64,000 nt of DNA, from the NCBI RefSeq assembly GCF_003111665.1, contig NZ_CP022188.1, positions 434,001 through 498,000 on the forward strand, in the 5' to 3' direction. The notes under the pieces are model-generated. The model was not told the DNA's origin. It searched no databases and worked only from the letters and a program-made list of their open reading frames with translations. Positions 44,875 to 53,842 of this stretch are shown piece after piece. Positions within the stretch are counted from its first letter, which is position 1. Every line of letters begins with the position of its first letter. The translations under genes and the position numbers were made by a program. Source of the DNA: Parazoarcus communis. GTDB taxonomy: Bacteria; Pseudomonadota; Gammaproteobacteria; Burkholderiales; Rhodocyclaceae.

Positions 44875-45306
44875 ATGAGCGTAACCGACACCCTGGCATT
44901 CATTCTGACCGGCTTCAGCGTCGTGCTCATCGCACTGTCGCTGCTGTGGCTGGTCAGCGCGCTGATCGGCCGCCTGTTCGCGGTCGCCGCGCCTCGTCCG
45001 TCCGCCGTTGCTGCTGTCGCCCCGCTTGCAGCCGGGCCGTCACCCGCTGCGCCCGGCATCCCGGCGGCGCACGTCGCAGCAATCACGGCCGCCGTCGCGG
45101 TCATGACCGGCGGACGCGGACGGGTGGTCTCGGTGAGGGCGCCAGCCCATCTGGCAGTCACCTGGGCCCGCGAGGGTCGCACCGAGCAGTTTTCATCGCA
45201 CCGGGTGCGCTGGGACTGGGCCATCCCCGGCCCACCCCATGTCGACTATGACGCGCCCGCGCAGGACCCGGCGCCCGCACAGCCCCCCGTCGGCAGACAT
45301 CAATGA
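44875..45306 (+). CDS. Sodium-pump decarboxylase gamma/delta subunit (OadG/MmdD-like)
   Basis: A 143-residue protein with one N-terminal membrane helix (TLAFILTGFSVVLIALSLLWLVSALIGRLF). An alanine/proline-rich linker and a short C-terminal segment (HVAAITAAVAVMTGGRGRVVSVRAP, then WAREGRTEQFSSHRVRWDW) follow. OadG/MmdD subunits tether the carboxyltransferase to the membrane beta subunit. VAAITAAVAVMTG resembles the short conserved helix near the end of OadG-type proteins. Its end overlaps the biotin-carrier gene by four bases. Confidence 0.78.
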   Translation: MSVTDTLAFILTGFSVVLIALSLLWLVSALIGRLFAVAAPRPSAVAAVAPLAAGPSPAAPGIPAAHVAAITAAVAVMTGGRGRVVSVRAPAHLAVTWAREGRTEQFSSHRVRWDWAIPGPPHVDYDAPAQDPAPAQPPVGRHQ

Positions 45307-45713
45307 GAGAAGCAATGAGAAATTTCAGGATCACCGTTGACGGCACCCCCTACGAAGTCAGCGTCGAAGAGCTGGATGTCGCCGCGCCCTCCAGCGCGAG
45401 CCCGTCACCATCCCCGGCACCCGCTCCGCGCCCCGCTCGCCCCGCAGTGGCTGCGGCCGCGCCACCCGCGCCGCCACCTGTTGCAGCAGCTGCGAGCGGC
45501 GCAGGCGACGTTCCCAGCCCGCTTGCCGGAACGGTGGTTTCGGTCGATGTCGCGCTCGGTCAGCACGTCACGCAGAACCAGCAGCTCGTTGTCCTTGAGG
45601 CGATGAAGATGAACACCTACATCACCGCGCCGCGTGACGGCAGGGTCACCGCGATCAACGTCGCCACCGGCACCGCCGTGGCCGAGGGGCAGTCCCTCCT
45701 GAGCATCGGCTGA
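45303..45713 (+). CDS. mmdC: Biotin carrier subunit of the sodium-pump decarboxylase
   Basis: A 136-residue protein. It has a short N-terminal segment ([17 protein letters not shown]), a flexible proline/alanine linker (about residues 27-68) and a biotinyl domain with the attachment site EAMKM (Lys102), flanked by [18 protein letters not shown] and [18 protein letters not shown]. Biotin on this lysine shuttles the carboxyl group between the carboxyltransferase and the membrane pump. Two ATG codons are possible: 45303 overlaps the previous stop (ATGA) and 45315 removes four residues. Confidence 0.92.
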   Translation: MREAMRNFRITVDGTPYEVSVEELDVAAPSSASPSPSPAPAPRPARPAVAAAAPPAPPPVAAAASGAGDVPSPLAGTVVSVDVALGQHVTQNQQLVVLEAMKMNTYITAPRDGRVTAINVATGTAVAEGQSLLSIG

Positions 45714-45766
45714 AGCGTGCGCCACAGCCCCCCGACAGCCCGAGCACCTCACCCGAAGGCCACCCG

Positions 45767-46897
45767 ATGGACATGCTGAACGACCTCATTGCGCTCACCG
45801 CCTTCGGCCATGTGACGCTGCAGATGATGATCATGTGGGTGGTCATCTGCGGCCTGCTCTACCTCGCGGTGTACAAGAACTTCGAGCCCTTGCTGCTGGT
45901 GCCGATCGCCTTCGGTGCGCTGCTGGCAAACCTGCCCACCGAGGGCATGGTCAACCCGCCGGTGGGCGACACCCCGGGCGGTCTGTTCCACTACATCTCG
46001 CTGGGCGTCCATCTGGAGCTGTTCCCGCCGATCATCTTTCTCGGCGTCGGCGCGCTGACGGATTTCGGCCCGGTCATCGCCAACCCGCGCACCTTCCTGC
46101 TCGGTGCCGCTGCCCAGTTCGGCGTCTTCGCCACCTTCATCGGCGCGGCACTGCTCGGGTTTTCGACGGACCAGGCAGCGGCCATCGGCATCATCGGCGG
46201 CGCCGACGGCCCGACCTCGATCTTTCTCGCCAACAAGCTCGCGCCCGAACTGCTGGCGCCGATCGCGGTGGCGGCCTATTCCTACATGGCGCTGGTACCG
46301 CTGATCCAACCCCCGATCATGCGCGCGCTGACCACCACCAAAGAGCGCGCCATCCGCATGCGCTCGCTGCGTCAGGTATCGAAGACCGAGAAGCTGATTT
46401 TCGCGCTGGTGGTCACCGTGCTGGTCATCCTGCTGGTGCCCGCCGCCTCAGCCCTGATCGGGATGCTGATGCTGGGCAATTTCCTGCGCGAGTGCGGCGT
46501 GACAGAGCGTCTGAGCAAGGCTGCACAGAACGAAATCATCAACATCGTCACCATCCTGCTCGGCACCTCGGTCGGCATCACCATGACCGGTGAGCGCTTC
46601 CTGCAGCTGGAAACGCTGAAGATCCTGAGCCTGGGCATCGTCGCCTTTTCCATCTCGACGGCATCGGGCGTGCTGATGGCCAAGCTGATGAACCTGGTGT
46701 CGAAAGAGAAGATCAATCCGCTGATCGGTTCGGCTGGCGTGTCTGCCGTCCCCATGGCGGCGAGGGTCAGTCAGGTGGAAGGTCAGCGCGCCGACCCCGG
46801 CAACTTTCTGTTGATGCATGCGATGGGGCCGAACGTGGCCGGCGTCATCGGCACTGCCGTCGTCGCCGGTTACTTCATCGCCAGACTCGGAAACTGA
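45767..46897 (+). CDS. mmdB: Sodium-pump decarboxylase beta subunit (OadB/MmdB family)
   Basis: A 376-residue polytopic protein. It decarboxylates carboxybiotin and exports Na+. Hallmarks are [25 protein letters not shown] (144-151, with the essential Asp147), [47 protein letters not shown] and [18 protein letters not shown]. It is the most diagnostic gene of the operon and establishes that the four genes encode a sodium-translocating decarboxylase. The end converges on a thioesterase gene with a short GC-rich inverted repeat in the 17-base gap. Confidence 0.95.
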   Translation: MDMLNDLIALTAFGHVTLQMMIMWVVICGLLYLAVYKNFEPLLLVPIAFGALLANLPTEGMVNPPVGDTPGGLFHYISLGVHLELFPPIIFLGVGALTDFGPVIANPRTFLLGAAAQFGVFATFIGAALLGFSTDQAAAIGIIGGADGPTSIFLANKLAPELLAPIAVAAYSYMALVPLIQPPIMRALTTTKERAIRMRSLRQVSKTEKLIFALVVTVLVILLVPAASALIGMLMLGNFLRECGVTERLSKAAQNEIINIVTILLGTSVGITMTGERFLQLETLKILSLGIVAFSISTASGVLMAKLMNLVSKEKINPLIGSAGVSAVPMAARVSQVEGQRADPGNFLLMHAMGPNVAGVIGTAVVAGYFIARLGN

Positions 46898-46914
46898 GCC
46901 AGGCCGCGCCGGCC

Positions 46915-47409
46915 TCAGCCCCGCTTGCCCTCATTGCCATGCGTTTCGGCAAAACGCCTCTCCAGCTCAAGGCGCAGCGCCTTGCGTGCCGCAGCGGCCT
47001 CGAAACGGCGCTTCTCCTCGGGGCTGAACGGCCGTAGCGGCGGCACCGGCACCGGCTTGCCCTCGTCGTCCACCGCAACCATGGTGAAGAAGCAGCTGTT
47101 GGCATGGCGCACTTCCTGGGTGCGGATGTTCTCCGCCACCACCTTGATGCCGACCTCGAGCGAAGACTTGCCGGTGTAGTTCACGCTGGCGAGAAAGGTC
47201 ACCAGCTCGCCCACCATGATCGGCTGACGGAACATCACCTGATCGACAGAGAGCGTCACGCAGTAGCGTGCGGCGTAGCGACTGGCGCAGGCATAAGCCA
47301 CCTGGTCGAGCTGTCGCAGGATGGCACCACCGTGCACCTTGCCGGAAAAGTTGGCCATCTCCGGGGTCATGAGGACGGTCATCGTGAGCTGGTGTGCAGG
47401 CAAATCCAT
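46915..47409 (-). CDS. Acyl-CoA thioesterase (hotdog fold, YciA-like)
   Basis: A 164-residue hotdog protein with NFSGKVHGGAILRQLDQVAYACASRYA, the acyl-CoA thioesterase motif carrying the catalytic Asp, and VDQVMFRQPIMVGELVTFLASVNYTGKSSLEVGIKV. It hydrolyses acyl-CoA to free acid and CoA. The C-terminal ~30 residues are charged and helical (PEEKRRFEAAAARKALRLELERRF). The start at 47409 (MDLPAHQLTMTVLMTPEMANF) fits the family. Confidence 0.9.
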   Translation of the reverse strand: MDLPAHQLTMTVLMTPEMANFSGKVHGGAILRQLDQVAYACASRYAARYCVTLSVDQVMFRQPIMVGELVTFLASVNYTGKSSLEVGIKVVAENIRTQEVRHANSCFFTMVAVDDEGKPVPVPPLRPFSPEEKRRFEAAAARKALRLELERRFAETHGNEGKRG

Positions 47410-47546
47410 TGTTCTTGCTTCCGACTGAGTGTTGGGGGGTGCCCTATATTCGCATGATCCGGCGCCCGGGCGCACGGCTGTGCGCCAGATGCGGACACAT
47501 CCTGCCATCAGCGCACTTTCGGTTCGCTTTCAGCTCACGGGCACAT

Positions 47547-47578
47547 CGAAAAAATGCCCCGCTCGCTGGCGGGGCATT
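47547..47578 (-). terminator. Terminator of ahpF
   Basis: The stem AATGCCCCGC / GCGGGGCATT (47553-47562 and 47569-47578) with a six-base loop is followed on the minus strand by TTTTTTC. It lies 24 bases beyond the ahpF stop. Confidence 0.9.
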
Positions 47579-47601
47579 CGTGATGCGATGCTGCGCTTTG
47601 G

Positions 47602-49155
47602 TCAGGCTTCGACCGAACTCCGGATCAGGTGATCGAAGGCGCTCAGCGCAGCCTTGGAACCCTCGCCCATGGCGATGATGATCTGCTTGTACGGCACCGT
47701 GGTGCAGTCACCGGCGGCAAAGATGCCCGGCACTGAGGTCTGGCCCTTGGCGTCGACGATCACTTCGCCGAAACGCGACAGCTCGATCGCGCCCTTCATG
47801 AAGTCCGTGTTCGGCAGCAAGCCGATCTGGACGAAGATGCCCTCGAGCTCGACCCGCTTCACCTCGTCGGTGCTGCGGTCCTTGTACATCAGGCCATTGA
47901 CCTTGTCGGTACCGGTCACTTCGGTGGTCTGGGCACTCTTGATCACGGTGACGTTGGGCAGGCTGTAGAGCTTCTTCTGCAGCACAGCATCGGCGCGCAA
48001 GGTGTCGGCGAACTCGAGCAGGGTGACATGGGCCACGATGCCGGCAAGGTCGATCGCCGCTTCGACGCCCGAGTTGCCGCCGCCGATCACCGCCACACGC
48101 TTGCCCTTGAACAGCGGACCGTCGCAGTGCGGGCAGTAGGCCACGCCCTTGCCACGGAACGCCTGCTCGCCCGGCACGTTCATCTCGCGCCAGCGTGCGC
48201 CGGTCGCCAGAATCACGGTCTTGGCCTTGAGCGAGGCACCGTTCTCGAGCTGCACTTCAGTCATGTCGCCCGGCACCAGCCTGGCCGCACGCTGCAGGTT
48301 CATGATGTCGACGTCGTACTGCTTGACGTGCTCTTCGAGCGCCGCAACCAGCTTCGGCCCCTGGGTTTCCTGCACCGAGATGAAGTTCTCGATCCCCATG
48401 GTATCCATCACCTGGCCACCGAAACGCTCGGCCACGATGCCGGTGCGAATGCCTTTGCGTGCGGCGTAGATCGCGGCAGCTGCACCCGCCGGGCCGCCAC
48501 CGACGATGAGCACGTCGAACGCGTCCTTGGCGGCAATTTTCGCTGCCTCACGCTTCTCGGCGCCGGTATCGATCTTGCCGATGATCTCGGCCAGTTCCAT
48601 GCGCCCCTGACCGAATTCCTGACCGTTCAGGTAGACCGTGGGCACGGCCATGATCTGACGCTCTTCCACTTCGCTCTGGAACAGCGCGCCATCGATCATG
48701 GTGTGGCAGATGTTCGGGTTGAGGATGGAGAGCAGGTTGAGTGCCTGCACCACATCCGGGCAGTTGTGGCAGGACAGCGAGATGTAGGTCTCGAAGTTGT
48801 ATTCGCCCTCGATATTCTTGATCTGTTCGATCACGTCCGCCTCGACCTTGGGCGGATAACCCGCGCTCTGCAACAAGGCAAGGATGAGGGACGTAAATTC
48901 ATGCCCCATCGGCAGGCCGGCAAAGCGCACGCGCGCTTCTCCGCCCTTGGGACCGACTGAGAAGGAGGGCTTGCGTTCGGTATCGTCGCGACGTTCGATG
49001 ACGCTGATGAGGTCCGACTGCTCGGCGACATCGCGGATCAATTCCTGCATCTCGCGCGACTTCTCGCCATCGTCCAGCGACGCCACGATCTCGATCGGCT
49101 GCGTGACCCGTTCCAGATAGGCTTTCAGTTGAGTCTTGATATTGGCGTCCAGCAT
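47602..49155 (-). CDS. ahpF: Alkyl hydroperoxide reductase subunit F
   Basis: A 517-residue flavoprotein that passes electrons from NADH to AhpC. The N-terminal double-thioredoxin domain has a CxxC in [13 protein letters not shown]-binding [14 protein letters not shown], redox-active CPHC in [15 protein letters not shown]-binding [13 protein letters not shown] and the C-terminal [23 protein letters not shown] complete the protein. GGGAG lies eight bases before the ATG. It is downstream of ahpC, separated by 126 bases containing a stable hairpin. Confidence 0.97.
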   Translation of the reverse strand: MLDANIKTQLKAYLERVTQPIEIVASLDDGEKSREMQELIRDVAEQSDLISVIERRDDTERKPSFSVGPKGGEARVRFAGLPMGHEFTSLILALLQSAGYPPKVEADVIEQIKNIEGEYNFETYISLSCHNCPDVVQALNLLSILNPNICHTMIDGALFQSEVEERQIMAVPTVYLNGQEFGQGRMELAEIIGKIDTGAEKREAAKIAAKDAFDVLIVGGGPAGAAAAIYAARKGIRTGIVAERFGGQVMDTMGIENFISVQETQGPKLVAALEEHVKQYDVDIMNLQRAARLVPGDMTEVQLENGASLKAKTVILATGARWREMNVPGEQAFRGKGVAYCPHCDGPLFKGKRVAVIGGGNSGVEAAIDLAGIVAHVTLLEFADTLRADAVLQKKLYSLPNVTVIKSAQTTEVTGTDKVNGLMYKDRSTDEVKRVELEGIFVQIGLLPNTDFMKGAIELSRFGEVIVDAKGQTSVPGIFAAGDCTTVPYKQIIIAMGEGSKAALSAFDHLIRSSVEA

Positions 49156-49212
49156 GATGGCATCTCCCTAGAGATTAAGGACTTCCGATGTTTTCGGTGG
49201 TCCGGATACGAC

Positions 49213-49235
49213 GCAGCCGGCGCGTGGCCGGCTGC
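49213..49235 (-). promoter_or_regulatory. Intercistronic hairpin between ahpC and ahpF
   Basis: A perfect 9-bp stem GCAGCCGGC / GCCGGCTGC (49213-49221 and 49227-49235) with a five-base loop and no T run. It may stabilise the ahpC transcript end or reduce read-through into ahpF, consistent with the usual excess of AhpC over AhpF. Confidence 0.5.
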
Positions 49236-49281
49236 ACGAAAGGCTGCCGGGCCGGTGGGCCCGGGCAACTACAGCGACGAC

Positions 49282-49845
49282 TTAGATCTTGCCGACGAGG
49301 TCGATGGACGGAGCCAGGGTCTTCTCGCCTTCCTTCCACTTGGCCGGGCACACTTCGTTCGGGTGCGAGGCAACGTACTGAGCAGCCTTCAGCTTGCGCA
49401 CGGTTTCGGTCACGTCACGGGCGATCGCGTTGTCGTGCACTTCCATGGTCTTGATGACGCCGTCCGGATTGACGATGAAGGTGCCGCGCAGTGCCAGGCC
49501 TTCTTCGGCGATATGCACGTCAAAGGCGTTGGTCAGCTTGTGGGTCGGATCGCCCACCAGCGCGAACTTGGCCTTGCCCACGGCGGGGGAGGTCTCGTGC
49601 CACACCTTGTGCGAGAAGTGGGTATCGGTGGTAACGATGTACACTTCGGCGCCAGCCTTTTCGAACTCTGCATAGTGCTCGGCCGCGTCTTCGATCTCGG
49701 TCGGGCAGTTGAAGGTGAAGGCTGCCGGCATGAAAATCAGGACGGACCATTTGCCCTTGAGATCGGCATCGGTCACTTCGATGAACTTGCCGTTCTTGTA
49801 GGCTTGAGCTTTGAAAGGCTGAACTGCGGTGTTGATCAGGGACAT
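49282..49845 (-). CDS. ahpC: Alkyl hydroperoxide reductase subunit C (peroxiredoxin)
   Basis: A 187-residue 2-Cys peroxiredoxin with peroxidatic Cys47 in FTFNCPTEIED and resolving Cys166 in NEVCPAKWKEGE. GLALRGTFIVNPDG is also conserved. It reduces H2O2, organic peroxides and peroxynitrite, and is recycled by AhpF. GGAG nine bases before the ATG at 49845 fixes the start; the longer frame runs into the promoter region. A degenerate OxyR-like array lies about 70-107 bases upstream. Confidence 0.98.
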   Translation of the reverse strand: MSLINTAVQPFKAQAYKNGKFIEVTDADLKGKWSVLIFMPAAFTFNCPTEIEDAAEHYAEFEKAGAEVYIVTTDTHFSHKVWHETSPAVGKAKFALVGDPTHKLTNAFDVHIAEEGLALRGTFIVNPDGVIKTMEVHDNAIARDVTETVRKLKAAQYVASHPNEVCPAKWKEGEKTLAPSIDLVGKI

Positions 49846-49915
49846 TGCTGAGTCTCCGTGTGGGTTGATGTAACTGCGACGAACAAATGATAGTCGCTTG
49901 AACGAATTTGCTCTA

Positions 49916-49952
49916 ATTGAGATTGAAGATGGCCTCGATTGGAATTTACTAT
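49916..49952 (-). promoter_or_regulatory. Candidate OxyR-binding array upstream of ahpC
   Basis: On the plus strand, the tetranucleotides ATTG (49916), AGAT (49927), ATTG (49938) and CTAT (49949) occur at exact 11-base steps. The OxyR consensus at the same spacing is ATAG-N7-CTAT-N7-ATAG-N7-CTAT. This gives 12 of 16 matches. OxyR activates ahpCF in most proteobacteria. The position is plausible for activation, but the match is degenerate and was found by eye. Confidence 0.4.
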
Positions 49953-50060
49953 CGAAAGCCACCAGGTGATTGCCAACCTGAATTCTACTGAATCTGAACC
50001 CGCCCCGCGCAAGCAACTCAAAGACGCGTTCCCCACCCCCTTAAAAACTGCCTCACGATC

Positions 50061-50843
50061 ATGACAGCACTTCGCACCCTTATTGAATCCATTGGTTTTC
50101 AACGTTTCATCATCACGGTGATTGTCATCAATGCCATCACCCTCGGGCTGGAAACCTCGGAAGCGGTGATGGGCGCTGCAGGTGGGGTGCTCATTGCCCT
50201 CGACCGGCTCGCGCTGGCGATCTTCGTCGTCGAGATCGCACTCAAGCTCGTGGCCTACCGGCATCGCTTCTTCACAAGCGGCTGGAACCTGTTCGATTTC
50301 ACCATCGTCGCCATCACGCTGGCGCCCACAGGCGAAGGCATGGCAGTGCTGCGCGCCCTGCGAATTCTGCGTGCCCTGCGCCTGGTGTCGGTCATTCCGT
50401 CGATGCGCAAGGTGGTCAATGCCTTGCTGCGTGCCCTGCCCGGCATGGGCTCCGTCCTTGCGCTGCTGCTGCTGGTGTTCTATGTCTCATCGGTGATGAG
50501 CACCAAGCTCTTCGGAGCGGACTTCCCGGAGTGGTTCGGCACCATCGGCGCGTCCTTTTACACGCTGTTCCAGGTAATGACGCTTGAATCGTGGTCGATG
50601 GGTATCGTGCGCCCGGTGATGGAGGTTCATCCGCTGGCCTGGGTCTTCTTCGTGCTCTTCATCCTGCTCACCACCTTCGCGGTGCTCAACCTCTTCATCG
50701 CCATCGTGGTCGACGCGATGACCGAGGTCGAGCATCAGGAGCAGGACGAAACACGCACCCTGGTCATGGTCGATCACGAAGTCCTGATGGCGGAGATACG
50801 TGCGCTGAGGACGGAAGTCAGGGCGCTCAAGAACGACGCCTGA
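50061..50843 (+). CDS. Voltage-gated sodium channel, single-domain NaChBac/NavAb type
   Basis: A 260-residue, six-helix channel subunit that should assemble as a tetramer. S4 carries arginines 98, 101, 104 and 107 at three-residue intervals (RALRILRALRL). The pore helix and filter read TLESWSMGIVRP (174-185), matching the NavAb filter TLESWSM, where Glu confers sodium selectivity. S6 (WVFFVLFILLTTFAVLNLFIAIVVDAM) and a C-terminal coiled coil (236-258) complete the architecture. In other bacteria such channels have been linked to motility and pH homeostasis. It is a single gene between ahpC and a bidirectional terminator. Confidence 0.95.
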   Translation: MTALRTLIESIGFQRFIITVIVINAITLGLETSEAVMGAAGGVLIALDRLALAIFVVEIALKLVAYRHRFFTSGWNLFDFTIVAITLAPTGEGMAVLRALRILRALRLVSVIPSMRKVVNALLRALPGMGSVLALLLLVFYVSSVMSTKLFGADFPEWFGTIGASFYTLFQVMTLESWSMGIVRPVMEVHPLAWVFFVLFILLTTFAVLNLFIAIVVDAMTEVEHQEQDETRTLVMVDHEVLMAEIRALRTEVRALKNDA

Positions 50844-50849
50844 CACAAA

Positions 50850-50880
50850 GCAAAGCGGGCGCCAGTGGCGCCCGCTTTGC
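50850..50880. terminator. Bidirectional hairpin between the sodium channel gene and ftsX
   Basis: A perfect 14-bp stem GCAAAGCGGGCGCC / GGCGCCCGCTTTGC with loop AGT, between convergent genes. T runs are short on both sides, but the stem is very stable. Confidence 0.8.
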
Positions 50881-50902
50881 AATCAAAACTGCTTACGACG
50901 CC

Positions 50903-51799
50903 TCAGGCCGAGGCCAGGTGACGGCGCACCGAGATCTCCGCACCAAGCCAGCCCAGAAAAGCCGCAAACGACACGATCGCGAGCGATTCCGGCCACTGCG
51001 GCCCGGCAAGCGAAAACACCGCGCCATAGGTCTCTGCCAGCCCTGCGACCGGCGCAGCCAGTGCGGCCACGCCCAACCACACGGCACCGAGCGCCACCAG
51101 TCCGCCCAGCACGCCCTGCAAACCGCCGAACCAGTAGAAAGGGCGGCGAATGAAAGGATCGGTCGCGCCCAGGAGGCGGCTCACCTCGATTTCTGCCCGC
51201 TGGGTCAGAATCTGCAGCCGGATCGTGTTGAAGGTGACGATGACCAGCGCAAAGCCGAGCAGTCCGGCCAGCATCAGCACCGCCGAACGGCCGAGCACAA
51301 GCAGCGCGTGCAGCCGCTTCACCCATCCCGAGTCGAGCTGCACATGCGCCACCCTGGGCCAGGCCTTCATCTCGCCGGTGAGTGCTTCGAAGGCAGCCGG
51401 ATCACCGGTGCGAAGCGTCACCACGAAGGCGTCGGGCAGCGGATTGGCATCAAGTCCGCCAAGGACATCACCCAGCCCGCCCTTCTCCAGTTGCTGCAGG
51501 GCTTCGTCGCGCGGCACGAAGCGGAAGCTGGCCAGTTGCGGATCGGCGCGCAGGCGCTTCTCGATGGCAGCGGCGTCGGCCTCCCCGGCACCGGTTTCGA
51601 GAAAGACGCTGATTTCAGGTGTGCCCGAGACCCCACGCGCAAGCGAAGCAATATTGTCCAGCAGCAGATAGCCGCCCGCCGGCAGCGACAGGGCAATGCC
51701 CATCACCAGCGCCGACAGCAAGGTGCCGAGGGGCTGGCTGGCAAGCCGCCCGAGCGCCTGAGCGATCGCCCTGAAATGCAGATAGAGCCAGTTGCTCAT
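50903..51799 (-). CDS. ftsX: Cell division protein FtsX
   Basis: A 298-residue membrane protein of the FtsX/MacB-like permease family. It has a cytoplasmic N terminus, a first helix (LLSALVMGIALSLPAGGYLLLDNI), a periplasmic domain (EISVFLETGAGEADAAAIEKRL), and three C-terminal helices including VIVTFNTIRLQILTQRAEIEVSRLLGATDPFIRRPFYWFG. With FtsE it activates peptidoglycan hydrolases at the septum. It overlaps ftsE by four bases. Confidence 0.95.
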   Translation of the reverse strand: MSNWLYLHFRAIAQALGRLASQPLGTLLSALVMGIALSLPAGGYLLLDNIASLARGVSGTPEISVFLETGAGEADAAAIEKRLRADPQLASFRFVPRDEALQQLEKGGLGDVLGGLDANPLPDAFVVTLRTGDPAAFEALTGEMKAWPRVAHVQLDSGWVKRLHALLVLGRSAVLMLAGLLGFALVIVTFNTIRLQILTQRAEIEVSRLLGATDPFIRRPFYWFGGLQGVLGGLVALGAVWLGVAALAAPVAGLAETYGAVFSLAGPQWPESLAIVSFAAFLGWLGAEISVRRHLASA

Positions 51800-52455
51800 G
51801 CGCCCTCCGTCAGCAGGCCCTTGGCCAGCGTCAGCCGACGCGGCGAGGACTCGGCGAACAGGGTCGCATCATGGGTGGATACGAGCACGGTGACACCTGC
51901 ACTGTTGAATGATTTGAACAAGGCGGCAATCCCGGCCGCAGTGGCCGGATCCAGATGCGCCGTAGGTTCGTCGGCAAGCAGGATCGAGGGGCGATTGACA
52001 ATGGCCCGGGCAATGGCAACCCGTTGCTGTTCGCCGCCCGACAGGCCCGCCGGCATCTCTCTTCCCCGCCCGTCCAGCCCCACGCGTTCGAGTGCGGCCG
52101 CGACCCGCTTGGCGGCATCGCCGGGCGGGTGCCCGGTGATGACCAGCGGCAGCATCACGTTGTCGAACACCGAACGGTCGAACAGCAGGCGGCTTTCCTG
52201 CAGCACCAGCCCGAGGTTGCGCCTCAGATAGGGAATGGCGCGTGACGGCAGCCGGGAAACATCCTGGCCGTTGATCCGCACGGTGCCCGCTGTCGGTCGT
52301 TCAATGGCCGGAATCAGCTTGAGCAGGGTGCTCTTGCCCGCACCGGAGTGGCCCGACAGCACCACCAGTTCGCCATGGCGAATCTCGAAGCTGACGCCGG
52401 CAAGTGCCGTGTAGCCGCCCGCATAGCGTTTGGCAACGTCCTCAAAGACGATCAT
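51796..52455 (-). CDS. ftsE: Cell division ATP-binding protein FtsE
   Basis: A 219-residue ABC ATPase: FEDVAKRYAGGYTALAGVSFEI, Walker A GHSGAGKSTLLKLI, LGLVLQESRLLFDRSVFDNVMLPL, signature LSGGEQQRVAIARAIV, Walker B ILLADEPTAHLD and switch STHDATLF. It drives FtsX-dependent cell-wall hydrolase activation. Overlaps at both ends (ATGA with ftsY and ftsX) indicate a coupled ftsY-ftsE-ftsX operon. Confidence 0.96.
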   Translation of the reverse strand: MIVFEDVAKRYAGGYTALAGVSFEIRHGELVVLSGHSGAGKSTLLKLIPAIERPTAGTVRINGQDVSRLPSRAIPYLRRNLGLVLQESRLLFDRSVFDNVMLPLVITGHPPGDAAKRVAAALERVGLDGRGREMPAGLSGGEQQRVAIARAIVNRPSILLADEPTAHLDPATAAGIAALFKSFNSAGVTVLVSTHDATLFAESSPRRLTLAKGLLTEGA

Positions 52456-53690
52456 GCCTTGTCGCCTCTGGCCGCAGCGCTCGACCCGGCAAGCGGCTCG
52501 AACAGGGCGTCGACGAACTCACGCGACTTGAAGGGCTGCAGATCGTCGATACCCTCGCCCACGCCGATGAAACGCAGCGGCTTGGGGCACTGGCGCGCGA
52601 TTGCGGCAATCACGCCGCCCTTGGCCGTGCCATCGAGCTTGGTCACCACCAGTCCGGTGACGCCGATGGCGGCATCGAAGGCCTTGACCTGAGCGAGCGC
52701 GTTCTGGCCGATGTTGGCGTCGAGCACCAGCACGACCTCGTGCGGACCGGTGGGATCGGCCTTGGTCACGACGCGGCGCACCTTGGCGATTTCTTCCATC
52801 AGGTGCAACTGGGTCGGCAGACGCCCGGCCGTATCGGCGAGCACGATATCGATGCCGCGCGCACGCGCAGCGTTGATGGCGTCGAAGATCACTGCAGCCG
52901 CATCACCGCCGTCCTGCGCGATCACGGTCACGTTGTTGCGCTGCCCCCAGGTCATCAGCTGCTCACGCGCAGCGGCGCGGAAGGTATCGCCCGCGGCCAG
53001 CAGCACGCTCTTGCCCTGAAGCTGGAAGTACTTGGCGAGTTTGCCGATCGAAGTCGTCTTGCCCGAGCCATTCACCCCCGCAATCATGATGATGTAGGGC
53101 TTGTGGCCGGAGACATCGAGCGGCTGTTCGAGCGGCGCGATGATCTTGTGCAGGCCGTCGGCCAGCGCCTGCTGCAACTGGTCGGCCGTTTCGAGCTTGT
53201 CGCGCTTCCAGCGCAGGCGCAAGTCGTCGATCAGGTGCTGGGTGGCATCCACCCCGCAGTCGGCCATCAGCAACGTTGACTCGAGCTCTTCGAGCAGATC
53301 CTCATCAATCTTCCTGCGTCCGAACAGGTTCGCCAGCCCGCCGCCGAACTGCTGTCGGGTCCGCGAAAGGCCGGCCTTGAGGCGCTCTGTCCACGAGCGT
53401 TTGGGCGCAGCCGCGGGTTCGACAGCGGGCGCCGCCACTGCAGGGGTGACCGCGGCGGGCGCTGCAGGCGCGGATTCATCAGGCCTCGGCGTTTCGGCCG
53501 CCTTGGGGGCAGCAGGCTCGACCGCTTCCGTCGCCGGTTTCGCAGGCACCGCAGGCTTTTCCTCGGGCTGCTGCGCGGGCGCAGGGGCAGGTGCTGCGGT
53601 TTCAGTGGTTGAGGGCGCGGACGGATCGTCGGCAGACGGCGTTACGGCAGGCTTTTCGGACTTGCCGGACTTCTTGAAGAAACCAAACAT
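52452..53690 (-). CDS. ftsY: Signal recognition particle receptor FtsY
   Basis: A 412-residue GTPase. The start MFGFFKKSGKSEKP is followed by a ~90-residue low-complexity A domain rich in Ala, Pro and Glu. The NG domain starts at KRSWTERLKAGLSRTRQQFGGGL and includes GVNGSGKTTSIGKLA, DTFRAAAREQL, ADTAGRLPTQ, TKLDGTAKGG and FIGVGEGIDDLQPF. It docks ribosome-SRP complexes at the inner membrane. The ATG at 53690 fits; the longer reading frame runs into the divergent M16 peptidase gene. Confidence 0.97.
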   Translation of the reverse strand: MFGFFKKSGKSEKPAVTPSADDPSAPSTTETAAPAPAPAQQPEEKPAVPAKPATEAVEPAAPKAAETPRPDESAPAAPAAVTPAVAAPAVEPAAAPKRSWTERLKAGLSRTRQQFGGGLANLFGRRKIDEDLLEELESTLLMADCGVDATQHLIDDLRLRWKRDKLETADQLQQALADGLHKIIAPLEQPLDVSGHKPYIIMIAGVNGSGKTTSIGKLAKYFQLQGKSVLLAAGDTFRAAAREQLMTWGQRNNVTVIAQDGGDAAAVIFDAINAARARGIDIVLADTAGRLPTQLHLMEEIAKVRRVVTKADPTGPHEVVLVLDANIGQNALAQVKAFDAAIGVTGLVVTKLDGTAKGGVIAAIARQCPKPLRFIGVGEGIDDLQPFKSREFVDALFEPLAGSSAAARGDKA

Positions 53691-53842
53691 GGGCGCTCGG
53701 GTCAGAGGGATCGTTCGGGTGGGCGCCATCGCACTGAGCGGGCGCTGCAATCCGGATAGGACTAAGATGCGGCTCCGCGTCGTTCCGGCTTCGGCCGAAG
53801 CGAGCATGGCGCCCCGAATTCTATCAGATGCAGGACATCCCC

